Origin: Anabaena subtropica FACHB-260
GTDB lineage: Bacteria; Cyanobacteriota; Cyanobacteriia; Cyanobacteriales; Nostocaceae
Length of the DNA stretch: 64,000 nt
Reading direction: 5' to 3'
Assembly (NCBI RefSeq): GCF_014697105.1
Contig: NZ_JACJRF010000001.1
Location: 124,001-188,000 of the forward strand
Shown here: positions 9,440 through 17,489 of the stretch, in pieces
How the letters are laid out: each line of letters opens with the position of its first letter
Position numbering within the stretch: the first letter of the stretch is position 1
Translations under genes and position numbers: made by a program
The notes under the pieces: model-generated
What the model saw: the letters and a program-made list of their open reading frames with translations, nothing else
Told to the model about the DNA's origin: nothing
Databases searched by the model: none

Positions 9440-9608
9440 GGGACTTCCAACTAAAAAATAGGCGTTGCAGAACAGGAGGGTGAATTTAGGCAGGCAGGGG
9501 AGGCAGGGGAGGCAGGGGAAGCAGGGGAAGCAGGGGAAGCAGGGGAAGCAGGGGGATACAGAACAATTTAGTGTGAGTAAATGGGATAATTTATTTTCTG
9601 GAAGTCCC
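9440..9608. repeat. 9-bp tandem array flanked by a 10-bp inverted repeat
   Basis: Seven perfect 9-bp units run at 9492-9554: three AGGCAGGGG followed by four AAGCAGGGG. The block is bracketed by GGGACTTCCA (9440-9449, touching the stop of the upstream kinase gene) and TGGAAGTCCC (9599-9608). The right-hand sequence TATTTTCTGGAAGTCC recurs at 12271-12286, next to another G-rich run, so the arrangement is a repeated module and not chance. Confidence 0.75.
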
Positions 9609-9628
9609 TAATTTTTATAATAAAACTC

Positions 9629-9997
9629 ATGGATGCTGAGAAACTCAAACGGCGTTATGCAGCAGGGGAAAGATATTTTTCCGCCGCGAACTTAATTGGA
9701 GCCAAGCTAATTGGAGCTTACTTACCTGGGATAAATTTATGGGGAGCAGACTTGAGTGGTGCTAACCTGGCAAAAGCTAAACTCTGGGGAGCAGACTTGA
9801 GTAGAGCCAACTTGGCCAATGCTAATTTGACTAGAGCTAATTTATGTGGTGTTAAGCTCAACGAAGCAAATCTGCGGGGAGCCAAACTCAACTTCACCAA
9901 GTTGTATGGAGCAGATTTAACGGGTGCTTATTATGACGAAACTACAAGATTTTCTAGAGGTTTTGACCCCTTAAGTAGAAATATGCGTCAGTTTTAA
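9629..9997 (+). CDS. Pentapeptide-repeat protein, 122 aa
   Basis: After the leader MDAEKLKRRYAAGERYFSAA the protein consists of about 17 A(N/D)LxX units (for example GADLSGANLAKAKLWGADLS), which fold as a right-handed quadrilateral beta-helix. The charged leader with YAAGxRxF is a known cyanobacterial variant and is also at the start of the second pentapeptide protein at 60113-60826. No signal peptide, so cytosolic. Function in this subgroup is unknown. DNA-gyrase protection is known for a few relatives but cannot be inferred here. Confidence 0.85.
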   Translation: MDAEKLKRRYAAGERYFSAANLIGAKLIGAYLPGINLWGADLSGANLAKAKLWGADLSRANLANANLTRANLCGVKLNEANLRGAKLNFTKLYGADLTGAYYDETTRFSRGFDPLSRNMRQF

Positions 9998-10123
9998 CAC
10001 GCTTGTCTTCAGTTTCATACTGAATTTTCCATAATTGAATAAAAGTGTAAAAAATCGTAGACAAGTAATAATACTGATAAATAATAATATATAAGCATCA
10101 AAAACGGTTTCTCAGAAATAAAC

Positions 10124-10663
10124 ATGAGCAAAATCAACGAATTATTAATTACCAATACAGCCCTAGCATCTTTGATTGGTATAATTTTTATCCCTTTAAG
10201 TGCTACGGTAGTTAAAGCACAAGAAATAGCAGTCCTAGAATGTGTAAAAAAATATACACAAGTAGGAATATCACCGGATGCAGCATTGGCAGAGTGTAAT
10301 AAAAGTACGCTCGGTGATTGTGTTAAACGGTTAACTACTAGAAAGGTGGTAGTTAAGGCAATCTCAGAGTCTGAAAATCGTTACTTAATTGATCTTGGTG
10401 ATAATGAATCAAGATGGCTAGAGGGTCCAGCTTGGAGAGCAAAAGAATGTCAAGCCAATACACAAGGACAATATAAAAGGCAAAGTGACCAAAACAATAC
10501 GTTTTGGGGTACGCAACGCTCCTATGAATGGTTTCGGCAAGGTTTTTGTAACCAACCAACAATTGAAATAGAGCAAAATTATTCAATTGAAGAGGCCAAA
10601 ACCATCTGTGAATTAGGCTTCCAACCCGATTCAAACCTTCAAAAGCCCTCCAATACTCCTTAA
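10124..10663 (+). CDS. Secreted cysteine-containing hypothetical protein
   Basis: 179 residues. Residues 1-~33 are a Sec signal peptide (hydrophobic TALASLIGIIFIPLSATVV, cleavage likely after VKA). The mature part has six cysteines (ECVKKY, LAECNK, GDCVKR, KECQ, FCNQ, TICELG), probably in disulfides, and no other known motif. The first ~30 mature residues (ECVKKYTQVGISPDAALAEC) resemble a pattern repeated in several cyanobacterial periplasmic unknowns. It ends five bases before glpK, so it could be co-transcribed with it, but no functional link is evident. Confidence 0.6.
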   Translation: MSKINELLITNTALASLIGIIFIPLSATVVKAQEIAVLECVKKYTQVGISPDAALAECNKSTLGDCVKRLTTRKVVVKAISESENRYLIDLGDNESRWLEGPAWRAKECQANTQGQYKRQSDQNNTFWGTQRSYEWFRQGFCNQPTIEIEQNYSIEEAKTICELGFQPDSNLQKPSNTP

Positions 10664-10668
10664 CACTT

Positions 10669-12189
10669 ATGCAGACATTGGGGAGCAAAACATTATCTTC
10701 CGGCTATATCCTAGCATTGGACTTGGGTACAACCGGGAACCGAGCATTTATCTTTAACGCCGCAGGTAAAATAGTCGCTCAAGCATATAAAGAACTAACG
10801 CAATATTATCCCCAACCCGGATGGTTAGAACATGACCCAGAAGAAATCTGGCAAGATACCTACTGGGTGATGAAAACAGCGATCGCCAATGCTCAAATCT
10901 CTCCTAGTGAAATTGCAGCCATTGGTTTAACTGTACAACGGGAAACTTGTCTACTGTGGGATAAAACCACAGGTAAACCATTACATAAAGCTATTGTCTG
11001 GCAAGACCGACGCACTGCTCCCCTGTGTCATGAGTTACAAGCACAAGGTTACGCTCCAGAAATTTACAGTCGCACTGGTTTAGTCATCGATGCTTATTTC
11101 TCTGCTACTAAACTCCGGTGGTTATTAGATCACATTACAGGTATTGAGCAGAAAAATGTCCTCGCAGGTACAATTGATACTTGGATATTGTGGAAATTAA
11201 CAGGTGGTAAAGTCCACGCCACCGACCACAGCAACGCCAGTCGGACAATGTTAATGAATCTCCAAACCTGCGAATGGGATGAGCGACTATTGGAGATTTT
11301 CCAAATTTCTGCTGAGATTCTGCCGCAAATTCAACCCAGTTTAGGTAAATTTGGTGTCACCGAACCTAACTTATTAGGTGCAACTATCCCCATTACAGCT
11401 ATCTTAGGCGATCAGCAAGCTGCTTTATTTGGTCATGGCTGCGATCGCCCTGGTTTAATGAAATGTACTTATGGAACTGGTAGCTTTTTAGTTGCTCATA
11501 CTGGCTCTGATATTGTCCGTTCTCAACATCAACTAATTTCCACAATTGCCTGGACACAAGCAAATACAGCGCCAAATCTCAATGTGGGTTATGCCCTAGA
11601 AGGCAGTATGTTTACCAGTGGCGCTTGTATTCAGTGGTTACGTGATGGCATCAAGCTAATCAAAACGGCGGCGGAAACTGAAGCAATGGCCAATCAAGTA
11701 CCAGATAACGGCGGAGTCTACTTTGTCCCTGCATTTAGTGGATTAGGCGCGCCCTATTGGGATATGAACGCGAGGGGAGGCTTTTTTGGGATTACCGCCA
11801 GTGTCCAACCACAGCATTTAGTCAGGGCTGTCTTAGAAGCGATCGCCTACCAAGTGTTAGAAGTAGTACAAGCCATCAACGCCTCTTGTAGCAGTCCCAT
11901 GCAGCGCTTAATTGTCGATGGTGGTGCTTGCGAGAACAATTTTCTCATGCAGTTCCAAGCCGATGTTTTAGGTATTCCCGTAGAACGTCCCACCATGCGC
12001 GATACAACGGTACAAGGTGCAGCTTTCGCCGCAGGTTTAGCCGTGGGATTCTGGGATAGTTATACAACATTAGTCAATCAACGGCAAATTGACCACATAT
12101 TTGAGCCAGGGGACGGTAGTCATAGGGCTACTGCTAATTTTGCTACATGGCAAAAGGCAGTTAAACGGACTCTTGGGTGGGTAGATTGA
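10669..12189 (+). CDS. glpK: Glycerol kinase
   Basis: 506 residues, the normal FGGY-kinase length. The N-terminal phosphate-binding loop reads ALDLGTTGNRAFIFN. The body has QRETCLLWDKTTGKPL, AIVWQDRRTAPLC, CTYGTGSFLVAHTG and LIVDGGACENNFLMQFQADVLG, all characteristic of glycerol kinase, which makes sn-glycerol 3-phosphate from glycerol and ATP. The usual D-Q-G-T-T-S-S start of the loop is D-L-G-T-T-G-N here. That is a common cyanobacterial variant and the enzyme is expected to work. It follows the secreted unknown gene after five bases. No glpD or glpF lies nearby. Confidence 0.93.
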   Translation: MQTLGSKTLSSGYILALDLGTTGNRAFIFNAAGKIVAQAYKELTQYYPQPGWLEHDPEEIWQDTYWVMKTAIANAQISPSEIAAIGLTVQRETCLLWDKTTGKPLHKAIVWQDRRTAPLCHELQAQGYAPEIYSRTGLVIDAYFSATKLRWLLDHITGIEQKNVLAGTIDTWILWKLTGGKVHATDHSNASRTMLMNLQTCEWDERLLEIFQISAEILPQIQPSLGKFGVTEPNLLGATIPITAILGDQQAALFGHGCDRPGLMKCTYGTGSFLVAHTGSDIVRSQHQLISTIAWTQANTAPNLNVGYALEGSMFTSGACIQWLRDGIKLIKTAAETEAMANQVPDNGGVYFVPAFSGLGAPYWDMNARGGFFGITASVQPQHLVRAVLEAIAYQVLEVVQAINASCSSPMQRLIVDGGACENNFLMQFQADVLGIPVERPTMRDTTVQGAAFAAGLAVGFWDSYTTLVNQRQIDHIFEPGDGSHRATANFATWQKAVKRTLGWVD

Positions 12190-12286
12190 GGCAAGGGGAG
12201 GCAGGGGGAGTAGGGGAGGCAGGGGAGGAAAAATCCAACGATAATATTTGCTCTCACCCATTGAATATTTTATTTTCTGGAAGTCC
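12190..12286. repeat. G-rich run plus shared TATTTTCTGGAAGTCC module
   Basis: Directly after the glpK stop, GGCAAGGGGAGGCAGGGGG-type sequence (12190-12232) is followed by TATTTTCTGGAAGTCC at 12271-12286. The order, G-rich array then this 16-mer, is the same as at 9492-9606. Here the left GGGACTTCCA arm is missing, so this copy looks truncated. Confidence 0.6.
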
Positions 12287-12312
12287 TTTACTCACAACTC
12301 CCCACTCACAAC

Positions 12313-13338
12313 TCACCCCGATTTAGCGGCTAATTTGAGATCCAAAGTATAAAAACCGACCTTATCCGGTAATCTAGCAAATCTTCCTGTACGATAACCC
12401 CGTGACAATTCATTCAAGACCTTGCTTTTAACCTCTCTAGTATCTTCCTCATCTAGTTCTCCATAAAGTCCAAAGATGACTTCAGCTACACTAAAAACTC
12501 TCCCTGGATTTTGTTTGAAGAAGACCGTAAGAGCATCAATTAAAAATTGCCCGTCAAAAGCTTCTAGCATGGGAATGACTTTCGTTTTCGGGATGACGAT
12601 GGGTTTCTTCTTCTTTTTACTACTTTGTGAGTAAGTATGAGTGCGGTTGGAAGTTACCAAACTTAAGTCCAGAGTGTAACATCCAGGTTCGTCAGGAATG
12701 CCAAACCAAGCCTGTCTTTCTCTACCTTGTGTCAGGGATGATTGCACCCTACCTTTGACTACTCTAAAAATGTATGACTCTAACTCTCCATAGAGCGATC
12801 GCACAATAAAGTCTATATGACATACAGCACCAAGATGTTCTTGCAACAGCTGTTTAATCGCTTCCATGCGAGTTAGAGATTGATATTCAGGTAACATCGG
12901 GATATCAGTTCCCTTAATTGTCTCTGGAGTAATTTCTACAGTTGCTGATGAACTTGATCCTGGAGACTCGTCGTTATCTTCCACTGTAGTAGCAGCATTC
13001 TCTATTTCCAAGCTGTTTGAGGTTGATAAGTCAAGTTCGGCGGACTCTAGCAAGTTCAGCTTAGTGTGAGAACTATCCTTAGTTGCAGATACTAAAGAGT
13101 CTCGTGGAAAAGATGTAGAAACTTCTTGAGTGATGTTACTGATGGATATTTGCTGTGTATTTTCAGAACTAGGAGACCAAGTAGATAATAAAGCTTCTAC
13201 ATGATCCAGCTGCGATCGCGCTTGTGTAAATAAGTTTTCGTACTCTTCTACAAGGCGAGCATAATAGTCTCGTAATTCCAACAGTGGAGAGAGGAAGTCT
13301 TGAGGAGGAGGTTCTAATTGCAATTGAGGATTTATCAT
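12313..13338 (-). CDS. Unknown protein with two tandem winged-helix-like repeats
   Basis: 341 residues in three parts: a coiled-coil N-terminus (~20-55, LLELRDYYARLVEEYENLF), a long Ser/Thr/Glu-rich linker (~58-150), and two copies of a ~75-residue domain at ~158-230 and ~262-336. Both copies share the pattern A..LL..h.G.V....I...LYGEL....v..V...L..G........PD..G.YTLDL.L. The pattern suggests a HARE-HTH or winged-helix fold, but I infer this and no family is recognised. A basic patch, SSKKKKKPIVIPKTK, separates the copies and fits DNA or RNA contact. It is coupled to the zinc-ribbon gene eight bases upstream. Confidence 0.62.
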   Translation of the reverse strand: MINPQLQLEPPPQDFLSPLLELRDYYARLVEEYENLFTQARSQLDHVEALLSTWSPSSENTQQISISNITQEVSTSFPRDSLVSATKDSSHTKLNLLESAELDLSTSNSLEIENAATTVEDNDESPGSSSSATVEITPETIKGTDIPMLPEYQSLTRMEAIKQLLQEHLGAVCHIDFIVRSLYGELESYIFRVVKGRVQSSLTQGRERQAWFGIPDEPGCYTLDLSLVTSNRTHTYSQSSKKKKKPIVIPKTKVIPMLEAFDGQFLIDALTVFFKQNPGRVFSVAEVIFGLYGELDEEDTREVKSKVLNELSRGYRTGRFARLPDKVGFYTLDLKLAAKSG

Positions 13339-13346
13339 GCTTCAAA

Positions 13347-13598
13347 TCAACCCAAATCGGTGTCGCTTTTGTAAATAGTTGGTCGAGGTTTGGCTTTGCG
13401 AGTTGTCTGCTGGGACTTCTTAGGTGCTTGCGGTGGACGACATATCTCGCAATACAAAGGACGAGGCCCAAAAGTCTCGCGTTTTGTCGCCTCATTACAC
13501 TCCTTGCAGACAAAGTTAAAAACGCGAGTATGAATTAGTCGCTTATGGGCCCTAACAGTATATTCTCTAACATCAATTAATTTACTGTTCATAATCAA
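13347..13598 (-). CDS. Small zinc-ribbon-like protein
   Basis: 83 residues (81 if the second ATG at 13592 is used). It has two CxxC pairs, FVCKECN (Cys31/34) and LYCEICRPP (Cys50/53), spaced as in a zinc ribbon. They are surrounded by basic residues and followed by a Lys/Arg/Pro-rich tail ([15 protein letters not shown]). This suggests a nucleic-acid-binding protein. I recognise the sequence only as a cyanobacterial conserved unknown. First gene of a two-gene operon with the tandem winged-helix-like protein. The pairing of two small nucleic-acid-binding-like proteins suggests a joint regulatory or nucleoid role (inference). Confidence 0.65.
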   Translation of the reverse strand: MIMNSKLIDVREYTVRAHKRLIHTRVFNFVCKECNEATKRETFGPRPLYCEICRPPQAPKKSQQTTRKAKPRPTIYKSDTDLG

Positions 13599-13710
13599 GA
13601 GTATGGAATTACGAGTCTCTCAATATAGCTATTCAAGCAAATAAACTGGGATCAGTGTGTGTTTAGTTGGCTGTTTTATGCAAATTAGCAATTTTATGCA
13701 AAACACTAAA

Positions 13711-13723
13711 TGCCAAGTTGGCA
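13711..13723. promoter_or_regulatory. Palindrome TGCCAAGTTGGCA, possible operator
   Basis: A perfect 6-1-6 palindrome about 113-125 bp upstream of the zinc-ribbon gene start. It sits in a 421-bp gap (13599-14019), which also holds two copies of TTTTATGCAAA (13674 and 13692 areas) just before it and otherwise nothing I can identify apart from the hsp20 terminator. Palindrome plus tandem repeats look like a regulator site, but no binding protein can be named. Confidence 0.35.
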
Positions 13724-13959
13724 TAGAACAAACTAGCAACATCAGTTGCTTGTCTTCCTAGCATATATTGCATTATCAACATCTAGGTACTATTTGCCAC
13801 TATATCTATAGGCTGTTAAATACAAAATTAGAGATAAGCTCTCTTTCGGTGTTAATAGTTCAATTTCTTCCCACTCAGAGGGGATGTCAGGATAGTATTG
13901 GCGATCAAGCTAGCTACACTGGGGGGAACGCCATCACTTAATTTCTAAACTTACTATTA

Positions 13960-14000
13960 AGTGCTGAGTGGATGGCCTAATAGACCATCCACTCAGCACT
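13960..14000 (-). terminator. Hairpin after hsp20
   Basis: A perfect 16-bp stem, AGTGCTGAGTGGATGG (13960-13975) against CCATCCACTCAGCACT (13985-14000), 19 bases downstream of the hsp20 stop (minus strand). On that strand it is followed by TAATAGTAAG, not a pure T run. Strong enough to stop transcription. AGTGCTGAGT is also a frequent repeat motif in Nostoc genomes. Confidence 0.6.
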
Positions 14001-14019
14001 CATAATTCAGTACTACGTT

Positions 14020-14487
14020 TTATCCAATATTGACTTTCACCGCTTTATTCCTTTCTGACTCGGCTTTTGGCAAAGTTAGGCGGAGAATACCGTTTTTGTA
14101 TTCAGCTTGTACTTGGTCGTGTTGAATGAGAGAAGGTAGAGGAATTACCCGTTGGAATTTACCATACCTAAACTCGGAACGAGTCACGCCATTTTCTTCG
14201 GTCTTGGTTTCAGATTTGCGTTCACCGCTAATCGAAATCGATTCGGGAGTAGCTTCTACATGAATATCATTTCGTTCTAAACCCGGTACTTCGAGTTTCA
14301 GATGAATGGCATCGTCAGTTTCATCTAGTTCAGCAGCAGGTACGAAGGCAAATCCAACTCTTTCACCTCCATCTGTTGGCATTAACCTATCAAATAGGCG
14401 ATTTAGTTGCCTTTGTAAGGTGTCAACTTCTCGGAATGGTTCTAAGCGTTCAATTTCTCGGAATGGTTCCCACCGCGTGATTGCCAT
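14020..14487 (-). CDS. Small heat-shock protein, Hsp20/alpha-crystallin family
   Basis: 155 residues. The alpha-crystallin domain spans ~45-140 (FVPAAELDETDDAIHLKLEV through RVIPLPSLIQHDQVQAEYKNGILRLTLPK) and includes the diagnostic KNGILRLTLPK motif. The N-terminal arm has a duplicated EPFREIE / EPFREVD motif. The short C-terminal tail lacks a clear IxI motif (ends AVKVNIG). An ATP-independent holdase chaperone. The upstream 220 bp is AT-rich; no CIRCE-like inverted repeat was seen. Confidence 0.93.
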   Translation of the reverse strand: MAITRWEPFREIERLEPFREVDTLQRQLNRLFDRLMPTDGGERVGFAFVPAAELDETDDAIHLKLEVPGLERNDIHVEATPESISISGERKSETKTEENGVTRSEFRYGKFQRVIPLPSLIQHDQVQAEYKNGILRLTLPKAESERNKAVKVNIG

Positions 14488-14707
14488 AATATCACCTCTA
14501 AAATGTCTTTTTTAGTTGTGAGAAGCCTAATCTTAAGCTTTTATTTTTACAACAAAAGTGTACATTTTGGAATTAATCTGGAGTCTGGAAAAGCTTAATC
14601 TTTAGCTTCTTTACTAAGATAGTAAATCAGTCTTGGATAGCTGATGGTTCGGTTCTATAGCTAAGAGCGATCGCAATAACCGTACCCACTAAAAATTAAG
14701 AACAAAT

Positions 14708-15673
14708 CTATCCTTTAACTGATGATCTTTTTCTATTACAATATATGAAAAAAAATATAAATAACCCTGTACCAAACAGATACTTAAAAGGGTCAGGAAT
14801 CCTGGGATTAGGAGAGAAAAATCCTTCAATAACCCCAGCAATAACTAACATTGGGACAATACCAAATATTAACTGTACTGCTTGAGAACCATAAAATTTT
14901 AAGGCATCCCCACGACGATATTCACCAGGAAACAAAATGGCTCTTGCTATTAACAACCCAGCCCCGCCAGCAAAAAAGATAGCAGGCAATTCTAAAGCAC
15001 CGTGGGGAAATACAAACGCCCAAAATGGATAAGCCAAATTATTCTGCCCTACCAACGTCCCAATAGCGCCAATGAGTAAGCCATTAAAGACCATGATATA
15101 GGTTGTGAATGCCCCAGCTGTAATCCCACCAGCAACAGCACCAAAGGACACCTTGAGATTATTAATCATAATCCCGCTAGATGCCAAAGGTTCAATCCCC
15201 ACAATTGACCCCATCCACAATTTACGCTCATCTCGTACTTGGGAAATTAAGCGTTCTGGTACAATTAACGAAATGAATGTCGGGTCTTGCCAAGCATACC
15301 ACCAGGCAATTAGTAGCCCTAGAAAAAACAAGGCGGTAGCTGCGGCAATATACGGAAATGTTTGCTGTACCACTGCTGGTAGCTCCCATCGATAAAATTC
15401 CGCCACTGCTTGCCATTCCTGCCTTCTCGAACCTTGGTAAATTTGCGTATAGGCACGCGTTGTCAAGGATTGTAAATTATGTATCAAAATATTACCGACT
15501 TGCTGCGTCTGAGCGCGTGCCAAATCTGCCGCTACTGAACGATATAAACTAGCTAACTCTTTGATTTCTGTGGCTTTGAGAGACTTTAACCCCTTTGTTT
15601 CTACCTGCCTTAACAAAGCATCTAAACGCTGCCAGTTTGATTCTCTCCGGGCAATCCAACGTTGAATATTCAT
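14708..15673 (-). CDS. SpoIIM-family (DUF95) membrane protein
   Basis: 321 residues from the ATG at 15673 (MNIQRWIARRESNWQRLDALL). An upstream ATG at 15694 is in frame but the family begins at MNIQRW. After a soluble helical region (1-100) come about six membrane segments, with the typical WYAWQDPTFISLIVP, FGAVAGGITAGAFTTYIM and FVFPHGALELPAIFFAGG. The FPHGxxEL motif is the SpoIIM/DUF95 signature. In non-sporulating bacteria its role is unknown. It is divergent from, and 80 bp away from, a membrane protein/RDD pair. SpoIIM and RDD genes are often found together. Confidence 0.85.
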   Translation of the reverse strand: MNIQRWIARRESNWQRLDALLRQVETKGLKSLKATEIKELASLYRSVAADLARAQTQQVGNILIHNLQSLTTRAYTQIYQGSRRQEWQAVAEFYRWELPAVVQQTFPYIAAATALFFLGLLIAWWYAWQDPTFISLIVPERLISQVRDERKLWMGSIVGIEPLASSGIMINNLKVSFGAVAGGITAGAFTTYIMVFNGLLIGAIGTLVGQNNLAYPFWAFVFPHGALELPAIFFAGGAGLLIARAILFPGEYRRGDALKFYGSQAVQLIFGIVPMLVIAGVIEGFFSPNPRIPDPFKYLFGTGLFIFFFIYCNRKRSSVKG

Positions 15674-15753
15674 AAATTTTGGGAATATTAGCAATTAACG
15701 TACTTTAAGATAGCCTCAAATTCACACCCGTAATTTCCAGGAAATTTTGACCT

Positions 15754-16608
15754 ATGACAGGAAATTTTGGTTCTCCCAATCCCATGCAATCACTAAGTGT
15801 AGGAAATGTTGTTAGTGCAGGAATACGGCTGTATCGTTCTCATCTTAAGGACTACTTTTTATTAGCTTTAAAAGCTTACCTTTGGGTACTGGTTCCAGTT
15901 TATGGCTGGGCTAAGTTTTATGCACTGACAGCGCTAATTTCGCGTCTAGCTTTTGGTGACTTGGTTGATCAACCCGAAAGTGTCCCATCGGGTGAACGTT
16001 TTGTCAATTCTCGATTATGGCAGTTTTTGTTGACAATACTGTTATTGTTTCTTGTCAGTATCGGCATTGGCTTAGGTGTAGTAATTTTATCGGTTTTATT
16101 AGGGGTGTTATCGGCTGCATTTGTTGGGGGAGTAGGTCAGCAAGCCAACCCTGCTACTTATCTATTGTTTATTCTCATTGCTTTTGCACTGGGTATTGTG
16201 GCACTATTGGCTATTTTGTGGCTGGTGACACGTTTTTACCTAGTAGATTTGCCCTTAGCTGTGGAAGAAAACATTGATGCTTCTTCTGCCATTAGTCGTA
16301 GTTGGGAATTAACTCAAGGTTATGTTTGGCGAATACTTTTAATTTCCTTTGTTGCTTTTTTAATTACAATCCCGATTCAAATTGTGGTTCAGATTCTTGC
16401 CACTGTTTTGCGATTGGCATTTTTACCATTAATTCAAGAGGGAAATGCAGTATTTAGTTTGCTTTATTTTGTCCTAATTTTAGCAATTAGTTTCAGCAGT
16501 GGTGCTTTACTCATACCCTTCTGGCAGAGCATCAAAGCTGTAATTTATTATGATTTGCGGAGTCGCCGTGAAGGGTTAGGTTTGAAGTTACGCGATCGCG
16601 AAATTTAA
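15754..16608 (+). CDS. Polytopic membrane protein (glycerophosphodiesterase-membrane-domain-like)
   Basis: 284 residues with about six hydrophobic segments (for example ILLLFLVSIGIGLGVVILSV and LLFILIAFALGIVALLAIL). The start LSVGNVVSAGIRLYRSHLKDYF and the motif SRSWELTQGYVWRILLISF resemble the membrane domain found in some glycerophosphoryl diester phosphodiesterases and DUF975 proteins. No catalytic domain is attached. It is followed after 11 bp by the RDD gene, so an operon is likely. Confidence 0.68.
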   Translation: MTGNFGSPNPMQSLSVGNVVSAGIRLYRSHLKDYFLLALKAYLWVLVPVYGWAKFYALTALISRLAFGDLVDQPESVPSGERFVNSRLWQFLLTILLLFLVSIGIGLGVVILSVLLGVLSAAFVGGVGQQANPATYLLFILIAFALGIVALLAILWLVTRFYLVDLPLAVEENIDASSAISRSWELTQGYVWRILLISFVAFLITIPIQIVVQILATVLRLAFLPLIQEGNAVFSLLYFVLILAISFSSGALLIPFWQSIKAVIYYDLRSRREGLGLKLRDREI

Positions 16609-16619
16609 TTGTCAGTATT

Positions 16620-17417
16620 ATGCACTTGTTTAATCGTGTCAAGTACCACACACCCGAAAGTGTAGAATTGGAATTTACCCTCGCTGGTATCGGTAATCGT
16701 GCCTGGGCTTTAATAATTGATTATCTGATTTTAGCTGTGACTTGGGTAGTCTTTTTCCTGTCCTGGGTATTTATTTCCGCACAGTTGGTAGATTGGTGGA
16801 CAGAGACTTTTGGTTCGGCGATGGCTGTTTGGCTAGTAGCGATCGCCTTTATTGTTAGTTTTGTTATGTATGCTGGTTATTTTGTCTTTTTTGAGACTTT
16901 ATGGCAAGGACAAACCCCCGGTAAACGGTTAGCTAAAATCCGTGTAGTCAGAGATGATGGCAGACCTATTGGGCTACAACAAGCTACCCTCAGAGCTTTA
17001 TTGCGACCTTTCGACGAAGTTTTGTTTCTTGGGGCTTTTTTAATTATTTTTACTCGCAAAGAAAAGCGTCTTGGTGATTTGGTATCTGGCACAATTGTCA
17101 TTCAAACTGAAACACCAACTACCTCAGCAACTTTCACTATTTCCGAACAAGCCAAATCATTTTATGAGGAACTATTACAAATCACTGACTTATCGATATT
17201 ATTACCCGATGACTTTGCTGTAATTCGTGAATATTTACAGCGACGTGGCGCAATGGGAAACAAAGCTAGAAGCGCCTTATCCCTGAAATTAGCCCAACAA
17301 GTTCAAGATATTCTGCATTTAGAAAAATTACCTGCAACCGTTGCCTCTGATGTCTTTCTAGAAGCTGTTTACCTTGCCTATCATGGGAGTGGGGAATGGG
17401 GAATAGGGAGGAATTAG
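16620..17417 (+). CDS. RDD-family membrane protein
   Basis: 265 residues. Three to four membrane segments lie between ~28 and ~145. The R and D residues in GNRAWALIIDYLILAV, then GQTPGKRLAKIRVVRDDGRP, are the RDD signature. A ~110-residue cytosolic tail follows. Family role is uncertain, with ion or envelope stress functions proposed for some members. The final residues (HGSGEWGIGRN) are encoded by a GGGGAATGGGGAATAGGGA-type dispersed repeat that has run into the gene's 3' end, so the natural stop may have been lost. Second gene of the pair. Confidence 0.85.
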   Translation: MHLFNRVKYHTPESVELEFTLAGIGNRAWALIIDYLILAVTWVVFFLSWVFISAQLVDWWTETFGSAMAVWLVAIAFIVSFVMYAGYFVFFETLWQGQTPGKRLAKIRVVRDDGRPIGLQQATLRALLRPFDEVLFLGAFLIIFTRKEKRLGDLVSGTIVIQTETPTTSATFTISEQAKSFYEELLQITDLSILLPDDFAVIREYLQRRGAMGNKARSALSLKLAQQVQDILHLEKLPATVASDVFLEAVYLAYHGSGEWGIGRN

Positions 17418-17421
17418 AAAT

Positions 17422-17488
17422 TGGGGCAGGAGAGCAGGGGATAATTGCTTTTTCGGGTTCCGCCTGCTCCCTGCTCCTTGCTTCCTGC
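17422..17488. repeat. G-rich/C-rich inverted repeat between convergent genes
   Basis: TTGGGGCAGGAGAGCAGGGG (from 17421) faces CGCCTGCTCCCTGCTCCTTG (from 17461), five bases after the RDD stop and two before the stop of the synthase gene. It can fold into a long imperfect hairpin and so could stop transcription from both sides. It belongs to the GCAGGGAGCAGGGG family. Confidence 0.6.
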
Positions 17489-17489
17489 C

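Noticed and set aside
9492-9554. Tandem array considered as CRISPR
   Set aside because: Units are 9 bp with no spacers between them.
13861-13960. GC-richer patch considered for a tRNA or small RNA
   Set aside because: No cloverleaf, no T-loop motif and no terminator in the right place.
15673-15694. Upstream start for the SpoIIM gene
   Set aside because: The seven extra residues are absent from the family pattern, and MNIQRW is the usual beginning.
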